Origin: Parashewanella sp965200795
Lineage (GTDB): Bacteria > Pseudomonadota > Gammaproteobacteria > Enterobacterales > Shewanellaceae
DNA length: 64,000 bases
Direction of reading: 5' to 3'
NCBI GenBank assembly: GCA_965200795.1
Contig: CBDAVB010000022.1
Coordinates: 1 to 64,000, forward strand
Part shown: piece after piece, positions 16,734 through 25,999 of the stretch
How positions within the stretch are numbered: the first letter of the stretch is position 1
Layout of the letters: each line of letters starts with the position of its first letter
Notes under the pieces: generated by a model
What the model was told of the DNA's origin: nothing
The model's input: the letters and a program-made list of their open reading frames with translations, nothing else
Database searches by the model: none
Position numbers and translations under genes: made by a program

Positions 16734-17498
16734 TTGGAAAATCAAACACACATTACCCGCCTGACAGCGCGAGTGGCGCAATTATTACTGGCTTACGGCG
16801 CGGATTCTGAACTTGTCGAGGATACCAGCCAGCGTTTAGGTGTCGCTTTGGGACTCAGCGGCGTTGAATTGTCGATTTCCTCTAACGCCGTCGTTATCAC
16901 CAGCCTTTTCAATGACCGTTGCGTTACCACAACACGCAGAACGCGCGCCCACGGGCTCAACATGACCATAGTGTATGAGCTGCAAAAAATCTGCATTAAA
17001 GCGGAGAAAGGTATTTACGGTCTGAGACAGATTGAAAAGCATTTAAACAGAATTAAAGCGCGATCGTATCCGCCGCGGATTCTGATCCCGGCAATCGGTT
17101 TATCCTGCGCCTGTTTTTGTCACCTGTCCGGCGGGGATACCGGCGCGGCGCTGATCACCTTTTTAGCCTCATCCGCCGGTATGGCTTTTAGATTAATGAT
17201 GGCGAAAAAGCACTTTAATATTCTGGTTAATTTCCATTTCACGGCTCTGATCATTTCGGTGATCGCCCAAGCGGCCACTATCCGAGGCGTCAGCTCCACA
17301 CCCGCGCTTTCAGCCGCGGCCAGCGTGTTAATGCTCGTTCCGGGATTTCCGCTGATTAACGCCATGTCTGACATGATAAAAGGGCATATGAATGTCGGAG
17401 TCGCCCGCTGGGGACAAGCGACCATGCTCACCGTTTCTTCGGTGATTGGCATCACCATCGGTATTCAGATCGGCCGGTTTTTAGCGGGGAGCCTCTGA
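16734..17498 (+). CDS. yjjP: YjjP-type threonine/serine exporter subunit
   Basis: A 254-residue inner-membrane protein of the ThrE family, large subunit. The cytoplasmic N-terminal part (ELVEDTSQRLGVALGLSGVE, SISSNAVVITS) and the following five or so membrane segments with GLSCACFCHLSGGD and VLMLVPGFPLINAMSDMIKGH match E. coli YjjP closely in sequence and length (256). YjjP works with YjjB to export a small carboxylic or amino acid (succinate under anaerobic conditions in E. coli; Thr/Ser in corynebacterial ThrE). The start used is TTG 16734, right after the obgE terminator, with no clear ribosome binding site; the conserved N-terminus supports it. The next gene overlaps by one base. Confidence 0.88.
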   Translation: MENQTHITRLTARVAQLLLAYGADSELVEDTSQRLGVALGLSGVELSISSNAVVITSLFNDRCVTTTRRTRAHGLNMTIVYELQKICIKAEKGIYGLRQIEKHLNRIKARSYPPRILIPAIGLSCACFCHLSGGDTGAALITFLASSAGMAFRLMMAKKHFNILVNFHFTALIISVIAQAATIRGVSSTPALSAAASVLMLVPGFPLINAMSDMIKGHMNVGVARWGQATMLTVSSVIGITIGIQIGRFLAGSL

Positions 17499-17965
17499 TG
17501 TCACCGCTGTTAAATCTCATTGATGACGCCCTGTTTTCAGCGGTTCCCGCGGTCGGCTTCGCTATGGTCTTTAACGTGCCTAAGCGCTTTTTGATTTATT
17601 GCGCGTTTACCGGCGCTGTCGCTCACGCTTTCAGAACCTTGTTACTGCATCACGGTTTAGCGATTGAGTGGTCGACATTTTCCGCGGCGGCTGTTATCGG
17701 CTTTACGGCGATTCTGTTTGCCAGACGACACCTCGCGCCGCCGTTAATGCTGGCGGTAGCGGCCAGTATTCCCATGCTTCCGGGCGTATTCGCCTTTGAT
17801 ACGGTAACCGCGTTAATTCAGCTGACAGCGCAAACTCAGGTGAGCCGTGAGTTAACGGACTTAGTCATAACCGACGGCCTGAAAACTGTTTTCATCGTTG
17901 CCGCTTTAGCCGGCGGCCTGGCTATGCCACAATTACTCTTCTTCCGGACGCGGCCAGTGATTTAA
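17498..17965 (+). CDS. yjjB: YjjB-type threonine/serine exporter subunit
   Basis: A 155-residue protein with four to five hydrophobic segments, the small ThrE-family subunit (E. coli YjjB is 157). The conserved ASIPMLPGVFAFDTV lies near residue 90-105. It overlaps the end of yjjP (TGATG), so the two are translationally coupled, consistent with one exporter. It is followed 33 bases later by folA. Confidence 0.88.
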   Translation: MSPLLNLIDDALFSAVPAVGFAMVFNVPKRFLIYCAFTGAVAHAFRTLLLHHGLAIEWSTFSAAAVIGFTAILFARRHLAPPLMLAVAASIPMLPGVFAFDTVTALIQLTAQTQVSRELTDLVITDGLKTVFIVAALAGGLAMPQLLFFRTRPVI

Positions 17966-17998
17966 TACCGAATTATTAAAGTTAACAACAGGGAAACC

Positions 17999-18481
17999 AT
18001 GAAGATTTCTATGATTGCCGCCATGACAGTAAACCGAGTCATCGGCAAAGACAACAAAATGCCCTGGCACCTGCCAGAGGATCTAAAGCACTTCAAGGCT
18101 TCGACCATGGGAAAGCCGGTTATTATGGGACGCAGAACCTTTGAGTCCATAGGCCGCCCGTTACCCGGTCGTCACAACATCGTCATCACCCGCCAGAATG
18201 ATTTCAGCGCGCGAGGCATAACCGTTGTCTCGGGTTTTGAAGAAGCGAAACAGGCCGCCGCGGACGCGGAAGAAATCGCGGTGATCGGCGGCGGTCAGCT
18301 ATACCGGCAAATTCTGCCCGTCGCCGAAAAGCTCTACCTGACATTAATTGATATTGATGTTGAAGGTGACACTTACTTCCCTGAGTGGGATGACGGAAGC
18401 TGGAAACAAGAATGCCGCGAAAATGGAGTAAGTTCGACGGGTGTCAGATATAGTTTCATTAATTATGTGAAAAATCGTTAA
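17999..18481 (+). CDS. folA: Dihydrofolate reductase
   Basis: A 160-residue enzyme that reduces dihydrofolate to tetrahydrofolate with NADPH. Diagnostic segments are ISMIAAMTVNRVIGKDNKMP, WHLPEDLKHFKASTMGKPVI (Asp as the active-site acid), MGRRTFESIGRPLPGR and the GGGQLY nucleotide site. Length equals chromosomal FolA of E. coli (159). AGGGAAACC precedes ATG 17999. It is likely cotranscribed with yjjPB, although the function is unrelated. Confidence 0.96.
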   Translation: MKISMIAAMTVNRVIGKDNKMPWHLPEDLKHFKASTMGKPVIMGRRTFESIGRPLPGRHNIVITRQNDFSARGITVVSGFEEAKQAAADAEEIAVIGGGQLYRQILPVAEKLYLTLIDIDVEGDTYFPEWDDGSWKQECRENGVSSTGVRYSFINYVKNR

Positions 18482-18549
18482 ATTAACGTTATGATGCAAT
18501 CGCTTTAAAATAAAAATATTATAAACCTCACATCGCAAAGGAGCATCAG

Positions 18550-18921
18550 ATGCGAAGCCTTACTCTCGCAGGAGTAGTTCTGATTGCCACGTCACTTGTG
18601 GCCCCTGCAACAGCAAAAGCTAACGAACAACTATTCATCAGCGTATGCGGTTACGTTAAAGCCAACGATAAGAGCAAGCTGCGTAAAAAGCTCAAAGAAG
18701 GCCGTGTAACCCTGCGTAACATTTACTCGGATTTAAAATGTAACGACCAAAACCTGCTGCAAACCGCCTACGGCAGCGGCGCGGATGAAGTCGGCGAATT
18801 CATCGTTAAACGCGTTTCTTCAAAAGCGCTTAAAGCCAGTAATATTTACGACTGGGCAAAGGGTAACGGCCATGGCGCAAGTCCGATTACCGCTGCGTTA
18901 AAGTCTAAGTTGAGGCTTTAA
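18550..18921 (+). CDS. Small exported protein, DUF3718-like
   Basis: A 123-residue protein with a clear Sec signal peptide (MRSLTLAGVVLIATSLVAPA, cleavage near TAKA-NEQ) and a strong AAAGGAG site. The mature part has two cysteines (VCGYV and LKCND) spaced for a disulfide, and ankyrin-like pieces (NLLQTAYGSGADEVGEFIVK). It resembles the DUF3718 family of small periplasmic proteins, for which no function is known to me. It is monocistronic after folA and convergent with the SCO gene. Confidence 0.7.
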   Translation: MRSLTLAGVVLIATSLVAPATAKANEQLFISVCGYVKANDKSKLRKKLKEGRVTLRNIYSDLKCNDQNLLQTAYGSGADEVGEFIVKRVSSKALKASNIYDWAKGNGHGASPITAALKSKLRL

Positions 18922-18956
18922 CCCGCTTGTCTTGCCTGAGTCCGGTTACCGGGCAT

Positions 18957-19010
18957 CCGGTGACTTTTATTCCGAAATAAAAAGTCGCCGGGCTCCCGTT
19001 TTCACGGGAG
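18957..19010. terminator. Two adjacent hairpins between convergent genes
   Basis: An imperfect 15-bp inverted repeat (CCGGTGACTTTTATT / AATAAAAAGTCGCCGG, 18957-18991) is followed by CTCCCG-TTTTCA-CGGGAG (18993-19010). They lie between the convergent DUF3718-like and SCO genes and could end transcription from both sides, though no long T-run follows on either strand. Confidence 0.5.
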
Positions 19011-19026
19011 CGGCAAATTATCCCGC

Positions 19027-19653
19027 TTAGCTGTATCTCGCCATTAACTGTCTGACATCAGCTACCATTTCTTTGTTTTTTATCTGCGGTGTTTTTCCGG
19101 GTTTAACCTGAGGTTTAACGATGGCGACTTTAAGCCCCCGCGGTGAAACTAGAGTCATAGTGGCGCTATGACTGATCTGGTAATTAGCACCTTCCCCTAC
19201 CGTTGAGTAAGCCATGCCTAAATTCCGGGTCAGGGGAAGCAGCTGAGACTGCTGACCGGTAACGGCAATAAATTTCTTATTGAAAAACGCCGTGTAATCT
19301 CTCAGTTTCTCCGGGGTGTCACGATTAGGATCAACCGAAATAAATACCACCTGGAATGGTTGGTCTTTGACGAGTTTCGGATAGGCCGCCGCTAACTTTG
19401 TCATCGCCGTGGGGCAAATGTCAGGGCAGGAAGTGTAGCCGACAAAAAATAACGTCCATTTCCCTCTTAAATTTGAGTTATCAAACTTATGACCGTATTG
19501 ATCCGTAAGCTCAAATGGAATAACGGGTGTTTTTCGCGGGTACTCGGTTGTTGTCAGTAAACGCAGAGGCTTATGCTCATGATAATAAGAGGCAAAGCCG
19601 CCGAAACCGGCAAGAACCACAAAAAATAAAGATAAGAAAATCTTCTTTTTCAT
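19027..19653 (-). CDS. SCO1/SenC family copper chaperone
   Basis: A 208-residue membrane-anchored thioredoxin-fold protein that delivers copper to the CuA site of cytochrome c oxidase subunit II. One N-terminal transmembrane segment (residues 5-23), the copper motif GYTSCPDICP with Cys76 and Cys80, and the distal ligand His162 (ISHSATM) are all present. It is the last gene of the cox operon, 13 bases after ctaB, the position it holds in Pseudomonas. Confidence 0.94.
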   Translation of the reverse strand: MKKKIFLSLFFVVLAGFGGFASYYHEHKPLRLLTTTEYPRKTPVIPFELTDQYGHKFDNSNLRGKWTLFFVGYTSCPDICPTAMTKLAAAYPKLVKDQPFQVVFISVDPNRDTPEKLRDYTAFFNKKFIAVTGQQSQLLPLTRNLGMAYSTVGEGANYQISHSATMTLVSPRGLKVAIVKPQVKPGKTPQIKNKEMVADVRQLMARYS

Positions 19654-19666
19654 TGATACAACTCCT

Positions 19667-20557
19667 TTAAAAGTAGTGATCCACCAGCAGTAATATGAAC
19701 AAGATCATCAGGTGATATATTGAGAAGGTGAACACTTTCATCGCTCTGGCCGGTGTCGGCGCGAACTTCAGCAACCAGGCCTGATAGAAAAACAAGCCGC
19801 TCAGTATTGATACGCCGACCAGATAGATGTCTCCGGCTAAACCTACCGCCACGGGTAATAAGCAGGCTAAACCAAGCAGCAGGGTATAGAGCAAAATGTA
19901 AGTTTTAGTAAATTCTTCACCATGAGTCACCGGCAGGACAGGGATATCCGCTTTAGCGTATTCTGATTTTTTAGCGATTGATAACGCCCAGAAATGCGGC
20001 GGCGTCCAGAGAAAAATAATAATCACAAGCAAAAAGGCATTGCTGTCAAGATGGCCGGTTATCGCGGTCCAGCCCAGTAACGGCGGCATAGCGCCGGCAA
20101 GACCACCGATAACAATATTTTGCGACGTAGCCCGCTTTAAGTACATGGTGTAAATCACCGCGTAACCAATCAGGCTCAAAAAGGTTAACCAGGCGGTTAA
20201 CGCGTTGACCCACAGATACAAAATCACGAACCCGGCGATACCGATGGTAACCGCGAAAATCACCGCCCGCTGAATCGAAAGCCGGTGATTCGGCAACGGC
20301 CGCTGACAGGTGCGGCTCATGATCGCGTCGGTTTTTCTGTCAATGATGTGGTTAAACGCCGCGGCTGAGCCTGACATCAAAGCAATGCCGGCCAAGCCGC
20401 AGATCAATCGCTCAGGCGGCAGGGTTCCGGCAGTTGACAGACACATGCCGACAACCACGGTCAGTACCATCAGAGCCACGACTTTCGGCTTGGTCATTTC
20501 TAAATAATCCCGCCACATCAGGTTGGACGGCGCGGGTAATGAACTGACTTTACTCAC
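19667..20557 (-). CDS. ctaB: Protoheme IX farnesyltransferase (heme O synthase)
   Basis: A 296-residue UbiA-family membrane enzyme that adds a farnesyl group to heme B to make heme O. The prenyl-binding motif NHIIDRKTDAIMSRTCQRPLP-type sequence lies near residues 69-89, and the second Asp-rich loop is represented by IAKKSEYAKADIPVLPVTHG. Nine hydrophobic segments, normal length. The start overlaps the ctaA stop by four bases. It supplies heme for the oxidase encoded upstream. Confidence 0.95.
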   Translation of the reverse strand: MSKVSSLPAPSNLMWRDYLEMTKPKVVALMVLTVVVGMCLSTAGTLPPERLICGLAGIALMSGSAAAFNHIIDRKTDAIMSRTCQRPLPNHRLSIQRAVIFAVTIGIAGFVILYLWVNALTAWLTFLSLIGYAVIYTMYLKRATSQNIVIGGLAGAMPPLLGWTAITGHLDSNAFLLVIIIFLWTPPHFWALSIAKKSEYAKADIPVLPVTHGEEFTKTYILLYTLLLGLACLLPVAVGLAGDIYLVGVSILSGLFFYQAWLLKFAPTPARAMKVFTFSIYHLMILFILLLVDHYF

Positions 20558-21543
20558 CGGGCACTCCGTAATTTAAAATTAATAAACACCAGCATCAGCA
20601 GCAGCAATACCGCTCCGCCGTTATGGGCGACGGCTACAGGCAAAGGCAGCTGAAACAGAACATTGCTCATGCCCAGGGAAACTTGCAGCAGTAATAACAG
20701 ACATAATCCGATCGCCGCCGCTTTTGTATACCTCAATCCCGCCTGCCATAGCCGATAACACAAGGACAGCGATACGAGACTGGTGACTATCGCCCAGATC
20801 CGGTGACATACATGAATCGTTATTCTCGCGTCAGCGTCTAACACCCCGAATTCATAGGTGTTGTGCCGCCCCTGAAAAGGCGAGAAGGCATGTAAGAACC
20901 GCAGGTGATGAATCCAGTCACCCTGACAGATCGGCAATGACGTACAAGACAATGCCGCATAGTTGGTGGACGTCCAGCCGCCGAGCATGATCTGTATGAT
21001 CAGAGCGATCAACGCTAAGGCGGCATGGGTTTTTATCCCCGGACGGATTGCCGTTTCAATCCCCTTAATCGGGTTTTGCTGTCGTTTCAGTGACAAGTAA
21101 ATGAGAAACAGCAATGCGATGACCGTGTAACCACCGAGTAAGTGAGACATAACCACTATCGGCATCAGCTTCATGGTCACCGTCCACATTCCCAGCACAG
21201 CCTGAAACACCACAATGGCGGTCAGTAATGCGGCGAGTGTTTTCGATGTTGATTTACTCACCCACAGATAAATTAAAATCCCTAAAATCAGGGTCGCTAA
21301 CGTGCCCGCCAGGTACCTGTGGATCATCTCCGCCCATGCTTTTCGCGGCTTAACCGTTTGCCCGTGAAATTCAGCTTCCGCCCGCTTTACCGCATCAGGC
21401 CGACTCGGCACAGTGACATGCCCGTAGCAACCCGGCCAGTCCGGACAGCCAAGCCCGGCGTCAGACAAACGAGTATACGCACCCATTAAAATCACGGTAA
21501 ACGCCAGCAATATCGAAGCTCTTAATACCCAGGCAAAACGCAT
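20554..21543 (-). CDS. ctaA: Heme A synthase
   Basis: A 329-residue polytopic protein of the CtaA/COX15 family, converting heme O to heme A. It has about eight membrane segments, including GAYTRLSDAGLGCPDWPGCYG near residues 21-41 (family signature with two Cys), IHRYLAG, and the mirrored second half with GGWTSTNYAALSC and ICQGDW. His residues at the expected helix ends are present. It overlaps the 181-aa gene by one base and ctaB by four, so it is part of the same transcript. Heme A demand matches the aa3-type oxidase upstream. Confidence 0.93.
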   Translation of the reverse strand: MRFAWVLRASILLAFTVILMGAYTRLSDAGLGCPDWPGCYGHVTVPSRPDAVKRAEAEFHGQTVKPRKAWAEMIHRYLAGTLATLILGILIYLWVSKSTSKTLAALLTAIVVFQAVLGMWTVTMKLMPIVVMSHLLGGYTVIALLFLIYLSLKRQQNPIKGIETAIRPGIKTHAALALIALIIQIMLGGWTSTNYAALSCTSLPICQGDWIHHLRFLHAFSPFQGRHNTYEFGVLDADARITIHVCHRIWAIVTSLVSLSLCYRLWQAGLRYTKAAAIGLCLLLLLQVSLGMSNVLFQLPLPVAVAHNGGAVLLLLMLVFINFKLRSAR

Positions 21544-22088
21544 TATCCTATCCTCGACAGTTTGAGCATTTTCTGTAAATCACTGAGCATAGCTCGCCCC
21601 TGCATCAGCCTTTGGCGCTTATCAGGCATCAGCCGATAACGCATCACTAATTTCCCCAGCGGATCAACGATCACCATTTGCTGATGATTTAATTGCGCGG
21701 CCAGCCGGTCATTGGAGTCAGCCTGAATAAAGTCATACCCCCTCAATACGTTAATATCGCTGTTTGCCGTTCGCAGCACTATCGGAGTGACTCGCTGTTT
21801 CTCTTTGCCTAACGCGATATGACTTTGATTCAGAATAAAGAGCTGCTGCTCGCAGCCGGTATCGCAATGCGGCGGCATTAAATAGAGGATTTGCCATTTA
21901 TGCGGCAGCGGGTTCTTCATCCGCAAACTGCTGTAGCTCAGAGACTCCGGCAGCAGCTGACCGTGATTGGTTACACCGCCGTGATACCAGTGCATACTTA
22001 AAAACAGTTTCGCCAATACCGCGGGTGCAATAAACACCACCGCGAGCATGAGTAATACACCGGATTTATTCTGCCTGACGACGTCCAA
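21543..22088 (-). CDS. Membrane-anchored cytochrome oxidase assembly-associated protein
   Basis: A 181-residue protein with one N-terminal transmembrane segment (VLLMLAVVFIAPAVLAKLFL) and a periplasmic domain containing PPHCDTGCEQQLFILNQSHI. The CxxxC and the overall pattern suggest a degenerate SCO/thioredoxin-like fold. A protein of the same size and position, between SURF1 and ctaA, is found in Pseudomonas oxidase clusters and is usually left as hypothetical. A role in copper or redox handling of the CuA site is inference. It overlaps ctaA by one base. Confidence 0.8.
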   Translation of the reverse strand: MDVVRQNKSGVLLMLAVVFIAPAVLAKLFLSMHWYHGGVTNHGQLLPESLSYSSLRMKNPLPHKWQILYLMPPHCDTGCEQQLFILNQSHIALGKEKQRVTPIVLRTANSDINVLRGYDFIQADSNDRLAAQLNHQQMVIVDPLGKLVMRYRLMPDKRQRLMQGRAMLSDLQKMLKLSRIG

Positions 22089-22122
22089 ATTTTGACCTCC
22101 GGAAGTTTATAATTCACTACTA

Positions 22123-22884
22123 TTACTTTTTTCGTTTCTTATAAATTACAATCGCGCCGATAACCGCTAATGCCGTAGCCATAGCGAACCACTGAATGGC
22201 ATAGCCGTAGTTTTTACTCGATGACATTGCTATCGGGCGCCAAGGTTTCGATAGTTCGCGGCCGTCCTGAGTCTGAAAAGTACGCTCAGGCTGCAGCGCA
22301 AAAGTCAGCACAGGGTGCCCGAGCAGCTTCCCAAGCTGCCGGTAATTAAGATTCTGAACACGCAAGGGATTGCCTGACTCAGGCATCAAAGCTCTGCTGA
22401 ACGGATTAGCGGATGTGTGATAAACCCGCCCGGTGAGTGTTGTTGTCTGCATTATCGGTTCAATAACGGGTAACCGGCTCCGCTGAGAGTAGGCTGAGAT
22501 AAACCCCAGTTCCACCGGCAGCCAGGGCTTATCAGGCGAAACCCGCATTAACTGATAAACCAGATAACCGACCTTGCCTCTGACGATTTGATTATCCAGC
22601 ATAACCAACGGCGCTTTGGTCGGGGTTAATTTTACTTCGGTTCTCGTTCCCGTTACCCGGCCGCCGTCGGCCGCCTTGATCAATTGGTTAAAGCTCAGAA
22701 TATGCTGCTGACGGGCGACATAACTCAGCTCTAACTTCTCTCTTTCGTGACCTCGCGCTAATTGCCAGAATCCCAGGCGAGTTAACAGCAATAACAGCCC
22801 GATAAACATCGCGTAACTTAAAATACGTTTAATACGTCCCTGTGTCCGGGTTCCGTTCGGTTTTAACGTCGCGTCAGAGCACAT
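22123..22884 (-). CDS. SURF1 family cytochrome oxidase assembly protein
   Basis: A 253-residue protein with two transmembrane helices flanking a periplasmic domain: ILSYAMFIGLLLLLTRLGFWQLARG near the start (with the family's GxWQLxR) and YAIQWFAMATALAVIGAIVIY at the end. The conserved YAIQWF closes the family signature. SURF1 proteins help insert or hold heme a during oxidase assembly. I place the start at ATG 22884, overlapping coxC by 11 bases; a longer frame from 22956 would add a Cys-rich stretch that only reflects coxC coding in another frame. No clear ribosome binding site, so coupling to coxC is likely. Confidence 0.88.
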   Translation of the reverse strand: MCSDATLKPNGTRTQGRIKRILSYAMFIGLLLLLTRLGFWQLARGHEREKLELSYVARQQHILSFNQLIKAADGGRVTGTRTEVKLTPTKAPLVMLDNQIVRGKVGYLVYQLMRVSPDKPWLPVELGFISAYSQRSRLPVIEPIMQTTTLTGRVYHTSANPFSRALMPESGNPLRVQNLNYRQLGKLLGHPVLTFALQPERTFQTQDGRELSKPWRPIAMSSSKNYGYAIQWFAMATALAVIGAIVIYKKRKK

Positions 22885-23746
22885 ACACAAACACAAACAA
22901 ACACAACCACACGACATCGACAAAATGCCAGTACCAGCTGCCCGCCTGAAATGCAAAATGGCTTTCAGGCGTAAAGTGACCTTTCAGTACCCGGCAGAAC
23001 AATACAATCAGGAAGATGGTTCCGAGCGTTACATGCAGACCGTGAAATCCGGTCAGCATGAAAAAGGTATTGCCGTAAACCCCGGATTGTAAGGTTAAGC
23101 CCATTTCGGTATAGGCGTGAATGTACTCATGCGCCTGAAAAAATAAGAAGCTGATCCCGAGCAGAATCGTAATACCTAAACACACGGCTAACACTTTACG
23201 GTTGCGGCGCTCCAGACTGATGTGCGAGAGATGCAGAGTAACGGAAGACGTAAGCAGGATAATGGTATTGATCAGCGGCACGCCGAACCAGGGCATCGCT
23301 CTGGTACTGTCGCCCTTCGGCGTGGTAATCAGCGGCCAGTGAGCGGTAAATTTAGGCCACAGTACCTGGTGAGTCATGGTATGGTCAGCACCGCCCAGCC
23401 ACGGCACGGAAAAGATCCGCACGAAGAATAACGCGCCGAAGAAGACACCGAAAAACATCACCTCAGAGAAAATAAACCAGCTCATTCCCTGACGAAACGA
23501 CACATCCATCTGCTTAGAGTAAAGCCCGCTTCTGGACTCGCCGATAACATGCCTGAACCAGCCGGCCAGCATGAAAAGTATGGTCAGGATACCGATTAAC
23601 AGCAGATATTTACCGTAATCAGGCGTACCGGTTTTTAAACTGATAATAAAGTGACCCGCGCCGAACGCCGTTAAAAACAATCCCACGGCGCCGATAATCG
23701 GCCAGTGACTTCGCTCTGGTACATAGTATTTTGCGTATGTGCTCAT
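22874..23746 (-). CDS. coxC: Cytochrome c oxidase subunit III
   Basis: A 290-residue subunit III with seven membrane segments. Signature pieces include YYVPERSHWPIIGAVGLF, the long loop with VPLINTIILLTSSVTLHLSH, FQAHEY and TGFHGLHVTLG, and HFVDVVWLCLFVFVYVL at the end. It stabilises the catalytic core and gives proton uptake access. It overlaps ctaG by four bases. Length is about 290, as in the Pseudomonas aa3 oxidase. Confidence 0.95.
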   Translation of the reverse strand: MSTYAKYYVPERSHWPIIGAVGLFLTAFGAGHFIISLKTGTPDYGKYLLLIGILTILFMLAGWFRHVIGESRSGLYSKQMDVSFRQGMSWFIFSEVMFFGVFFGALFFVRIFSVPWLGGADHTMTHQVLWPKFTAHWPLITTPKGDSTRAMPWFGVPLINTIILLTSSVTLHLSHISLERRNRKVLAVCLGITILLGISFLFFQAHEYIHAYTEMGLTLQSGVYGNTFFMLTGFHGLHVTLGTIFLIVLFCRVLKGHFTPESHFAFQAGSWYWHFVDVVWLCLFVFVYVL

Positions 23747-24366
23747 TTGCTGCTCCTAAAATCAGGCGCGTCTGCTACTTTTACGCTGCCCTGATGCTTT
23801 TTGATGTAATCCGGATTGCCGTACTCAGGACGGACGGCGAGCACCTCCTTGGTGACATCGAACAGGGTGTAAGACAAAGTAATGGTGTGAATATCTTTTG
23901 GCAGCGCGGGATCGATAAAAAATACCACGGGCAGATCTTCCCTGGTGTGCCCCTGCAAGGGTTGCTGTGTAAAGCAAAAACACTCGGTTTTATGAAAATA
24001 AAGCGCGCCCTGCCCGGGAGAAATGGACGGGATCGCCTGCGATATAATTAACTTGTCCGAGTTATTTTTCGCGTAAAACCTGGCATGCTCAAGTTCCCCC
24101 GGATGCACCGTCAACGTTTTGGTTATGGCGGCAAAATCGTAAGGCACGCCGGGGCTGACCTGAGTCATAAACTCTACCCGAATATTCCGGCTTTTATCGA
24201 CGACCAGCTCTTTTTTGTACTTTTCAGGAAGAATTGAACTGTGACCGTTTATTCCGAGCTGCTTGCACATCACGTTATAAAGCGGCACCAGGGCGAAACC
24301 AAAGCCGAACATACCTATAGAACCTAATATCAGGTAAATCACAAGCTTTTTGTTCGCCGAAGCCAT
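23743..24366 (-). CDS. ctaG: Cytochrome c oxidase assembly protein CtaG/Cox11
   Basis: A 207-residue copper chaperone for the CuB site of subunit I. One N-terminal transmembrane segment (VIYLILGSIGMFGFGFALVPLY) precedes an Ig-like periplasmic domain with the copper-binding CFCFTQQPL near residue 130, and the FFIDPALPKD motif. Its start is one base after the coxA stop and it overlaps coxC by four bases. Confidence 0.95.
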   Translation of the reverse strand: MASANKKLVIYLILGSIGMFGFGFALVPLYNVMCKQLGINGHSSILPEKYKKELVVDKSRNIRVEFMTQVSPGVPYDFAAITKTLTVHPGELEHARFYAKNNSDKLIISQAIPSISPGQGALYFHKTECFCFTQQPLQGHTREDLPVVFFIDPALPKDIHTITLSYTLFDVTKEVLAVRPEYGNPDYIKKHQGSVKVADAPDFRSSK

Positions 24367-24367
24367 C

Positions 24368-25990
24368 TTACACGACCTCCGGCGGGGTAGTGAACGAGTG
24401 ATAAGGCGGCGGGCTTGGCAGTGTCCACTCTAAACCCTCAGCGCCGTCCCAGGGCTTGGCGGGCGCTTTTACACCGCCCCGAATGCACTTAATCACCAAG
24501 GTTAAAAATATCAGCTGAGATAAACCAAAGGCAAAACCGCCGATTGAAACCACTTTATTTAAGTCCGCGAACTGAAGCGCGTAATCCGGGATACGCCTTG
24601 GCATGCCCGCTAAGCCCAGAAAATGCATCGGGAAGAACAACACATTTACGGATATCACCGAGCACCAGAAATGCCACTTAGCTAAGGTGAAGCTGTACAT
24701 GTTTCCGGTCCATTTCGGCAGCCAGTAATAGGCCGCGGCCATAATGGCGAATACCGCGCCGGTCACCAGCACGTAATGGAAGTGCGCGACCACAAAATAG
24801 GTGTTGTGATATTGAAAATCCGCCGGTGTTACCGCCAGCATCAGGCCGGAGAAACCGCCGATGGTAAACAGAATCACAAAGGCGACGGTGAACAGCATAG
24901 GCGGCTCGAACGATAATGAACCCCGCCACATAGTGGCGACCCAGTTAAAGACTTTTACCCCTGTGGGCACGGCGATAATCATGGTGCAGTACATGAAGAA
25001 CAGCTCTGACACCAGAGGCATACCGGAGGTAAACATGTGGTGTCCCCATACGATGAAGGATAAGAACGCGATGCTGCCCGTGGCGTAAACCATGGAAGAA
25101 TAACCGAACAGTTTCTTTCGGCTGAAGGCCGGGATAATCGAAGAAATAATCCCGAACGCGGGCAGAATCATGATATACACTTCAGGGTGACCGAAGAACC
25201 AGAAAATATGCTGAAACATCACAGGATCACCGCCGCCCGCGGCCTCAAAGAAACTGGTGCCGAAAAATTTATCCGTCAGCACCATGGTGACCACACCGGC
25301 CAGAACAGGCATAACGGCAAGCAGCAGGAACGCGGTGATCAGCCAGGTCCAGACAAACAGCGGTAACTTCATCCATGTCATACCCGGCGCCCGCAGATTA
25401 AAAATGGTTACGATGACATTCATCGCCCCCATTATTGAACTGATCCCCATGATATGAATCGAGAACGCAAACAGCGCGGTACTGTCACTGCTGTATTTGG
25501 TCGACAGCGGCGCGTAGAAGGTCCAGCCGAAATTCGGACCGCCGCCCGGCATAAACAAGGTGCTGATCAATATCGCGAACGCAAAGGGCAAAATCCAGAA
25601 GCTCCAGTTATTCATTCGCGGTAACGCCATATCCGGCGCACCGATCATCATCGGAATCAACCAGTTCGCTAATCCGGTAAACGCGGGCATTACGGCGCCG
25701 AATACCATTATCAGACCGTGAACCGTGGTCATTTCGTTAAACAGATTGGGTTCAAGAATCACTTTTCCCGGCTCAAACAGCTCAACGCGGATCAGCATCG
25801 CCATAGAGCCGCCGATCAAAAACATGATAAAGCTGAACCAGAGATAGAGCGTTCCGATATCCTTGTGGTTCGTGGTCAGTAACCAGCGCATGATCCCTTT
25901 GCGCGGCCGGTGGTCATGATGGTGATGGTCGTTACGCTCATGATCCGCTGAGTTTACAGTATCATTAATTTGAGGATTTAACGTCGTCAT
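24368..25990 (-). CDS. coxA: Cytochrome c oxidase subunit I (aa3 type)
   Basis: A 540-residue catalytic subunit with 12 transmembrane helices. Present are the heme/CuB motif WFFGHPEVYIMILPAFG (His-Tyr crosslink pair), the CuB histidines in WGHHMFTSGMP, the HFHYVL pair that binds both hemes, and MTTVHG near the N-terminal heme a site. The D-channel-type NNWSFW and GANW-like regions are intact. A His-rich N-terminus (DHERNDHHHHDHRPRKG) is unusual but seen in related oxidases and could hold metal. It reduces O2 to water with electrons from CuA of CoxB and pumps protons. Confidence 0.97.
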   Translation of the reverse strand: MTTLNPQINDTVNSADHERNDHHHHDHRPRKGIMRWLLTTNHKDIGTLYLWFSFIMFLIGGSMAMLIRVELFEPGKVILEPNLFNEMTTVHGLIMVFGAVMPAFTGLANWLIPMMIGAPDMALPRMNNWSFWILPFAFAILISTLFMPGGGPNFGWTFYAPLSTKYSSDSTALFAFSIHIMGISSIMGAMNVIVTIFNLRAPGMTWMKLPLFVWTWLITAFLLLAVMPVLAGVVTMVLTDKFFGTSFFEAAGGGDPVMFQHIFWFFGHPEVYIMILPAFGIISSIIPAFSRKKLFGYSSMVYATGSIAFLSFIVWGHHMFTSGMPLVSELFFMYCTMIIAVPTGVKVFNWVATMWRGSLSFEPPMLFTVAFVILFTIGGFSGLMLAVTPADFQYHNTYFVVAHFHYVLVTGAVFAIMAAAYYWLPKWTGNMYSFTLAKWHFWCSVISVNVLFFPMHFLGLAGMPRRIPDYALQFADLNKVVSIGGFAFGLSQLIFLTLVIKCIRGGVKAPAKPWDGAEGLEWTLPSPPPYHSFTTPPEVV

Positions 25991-25999
25991 GGCGGCCTC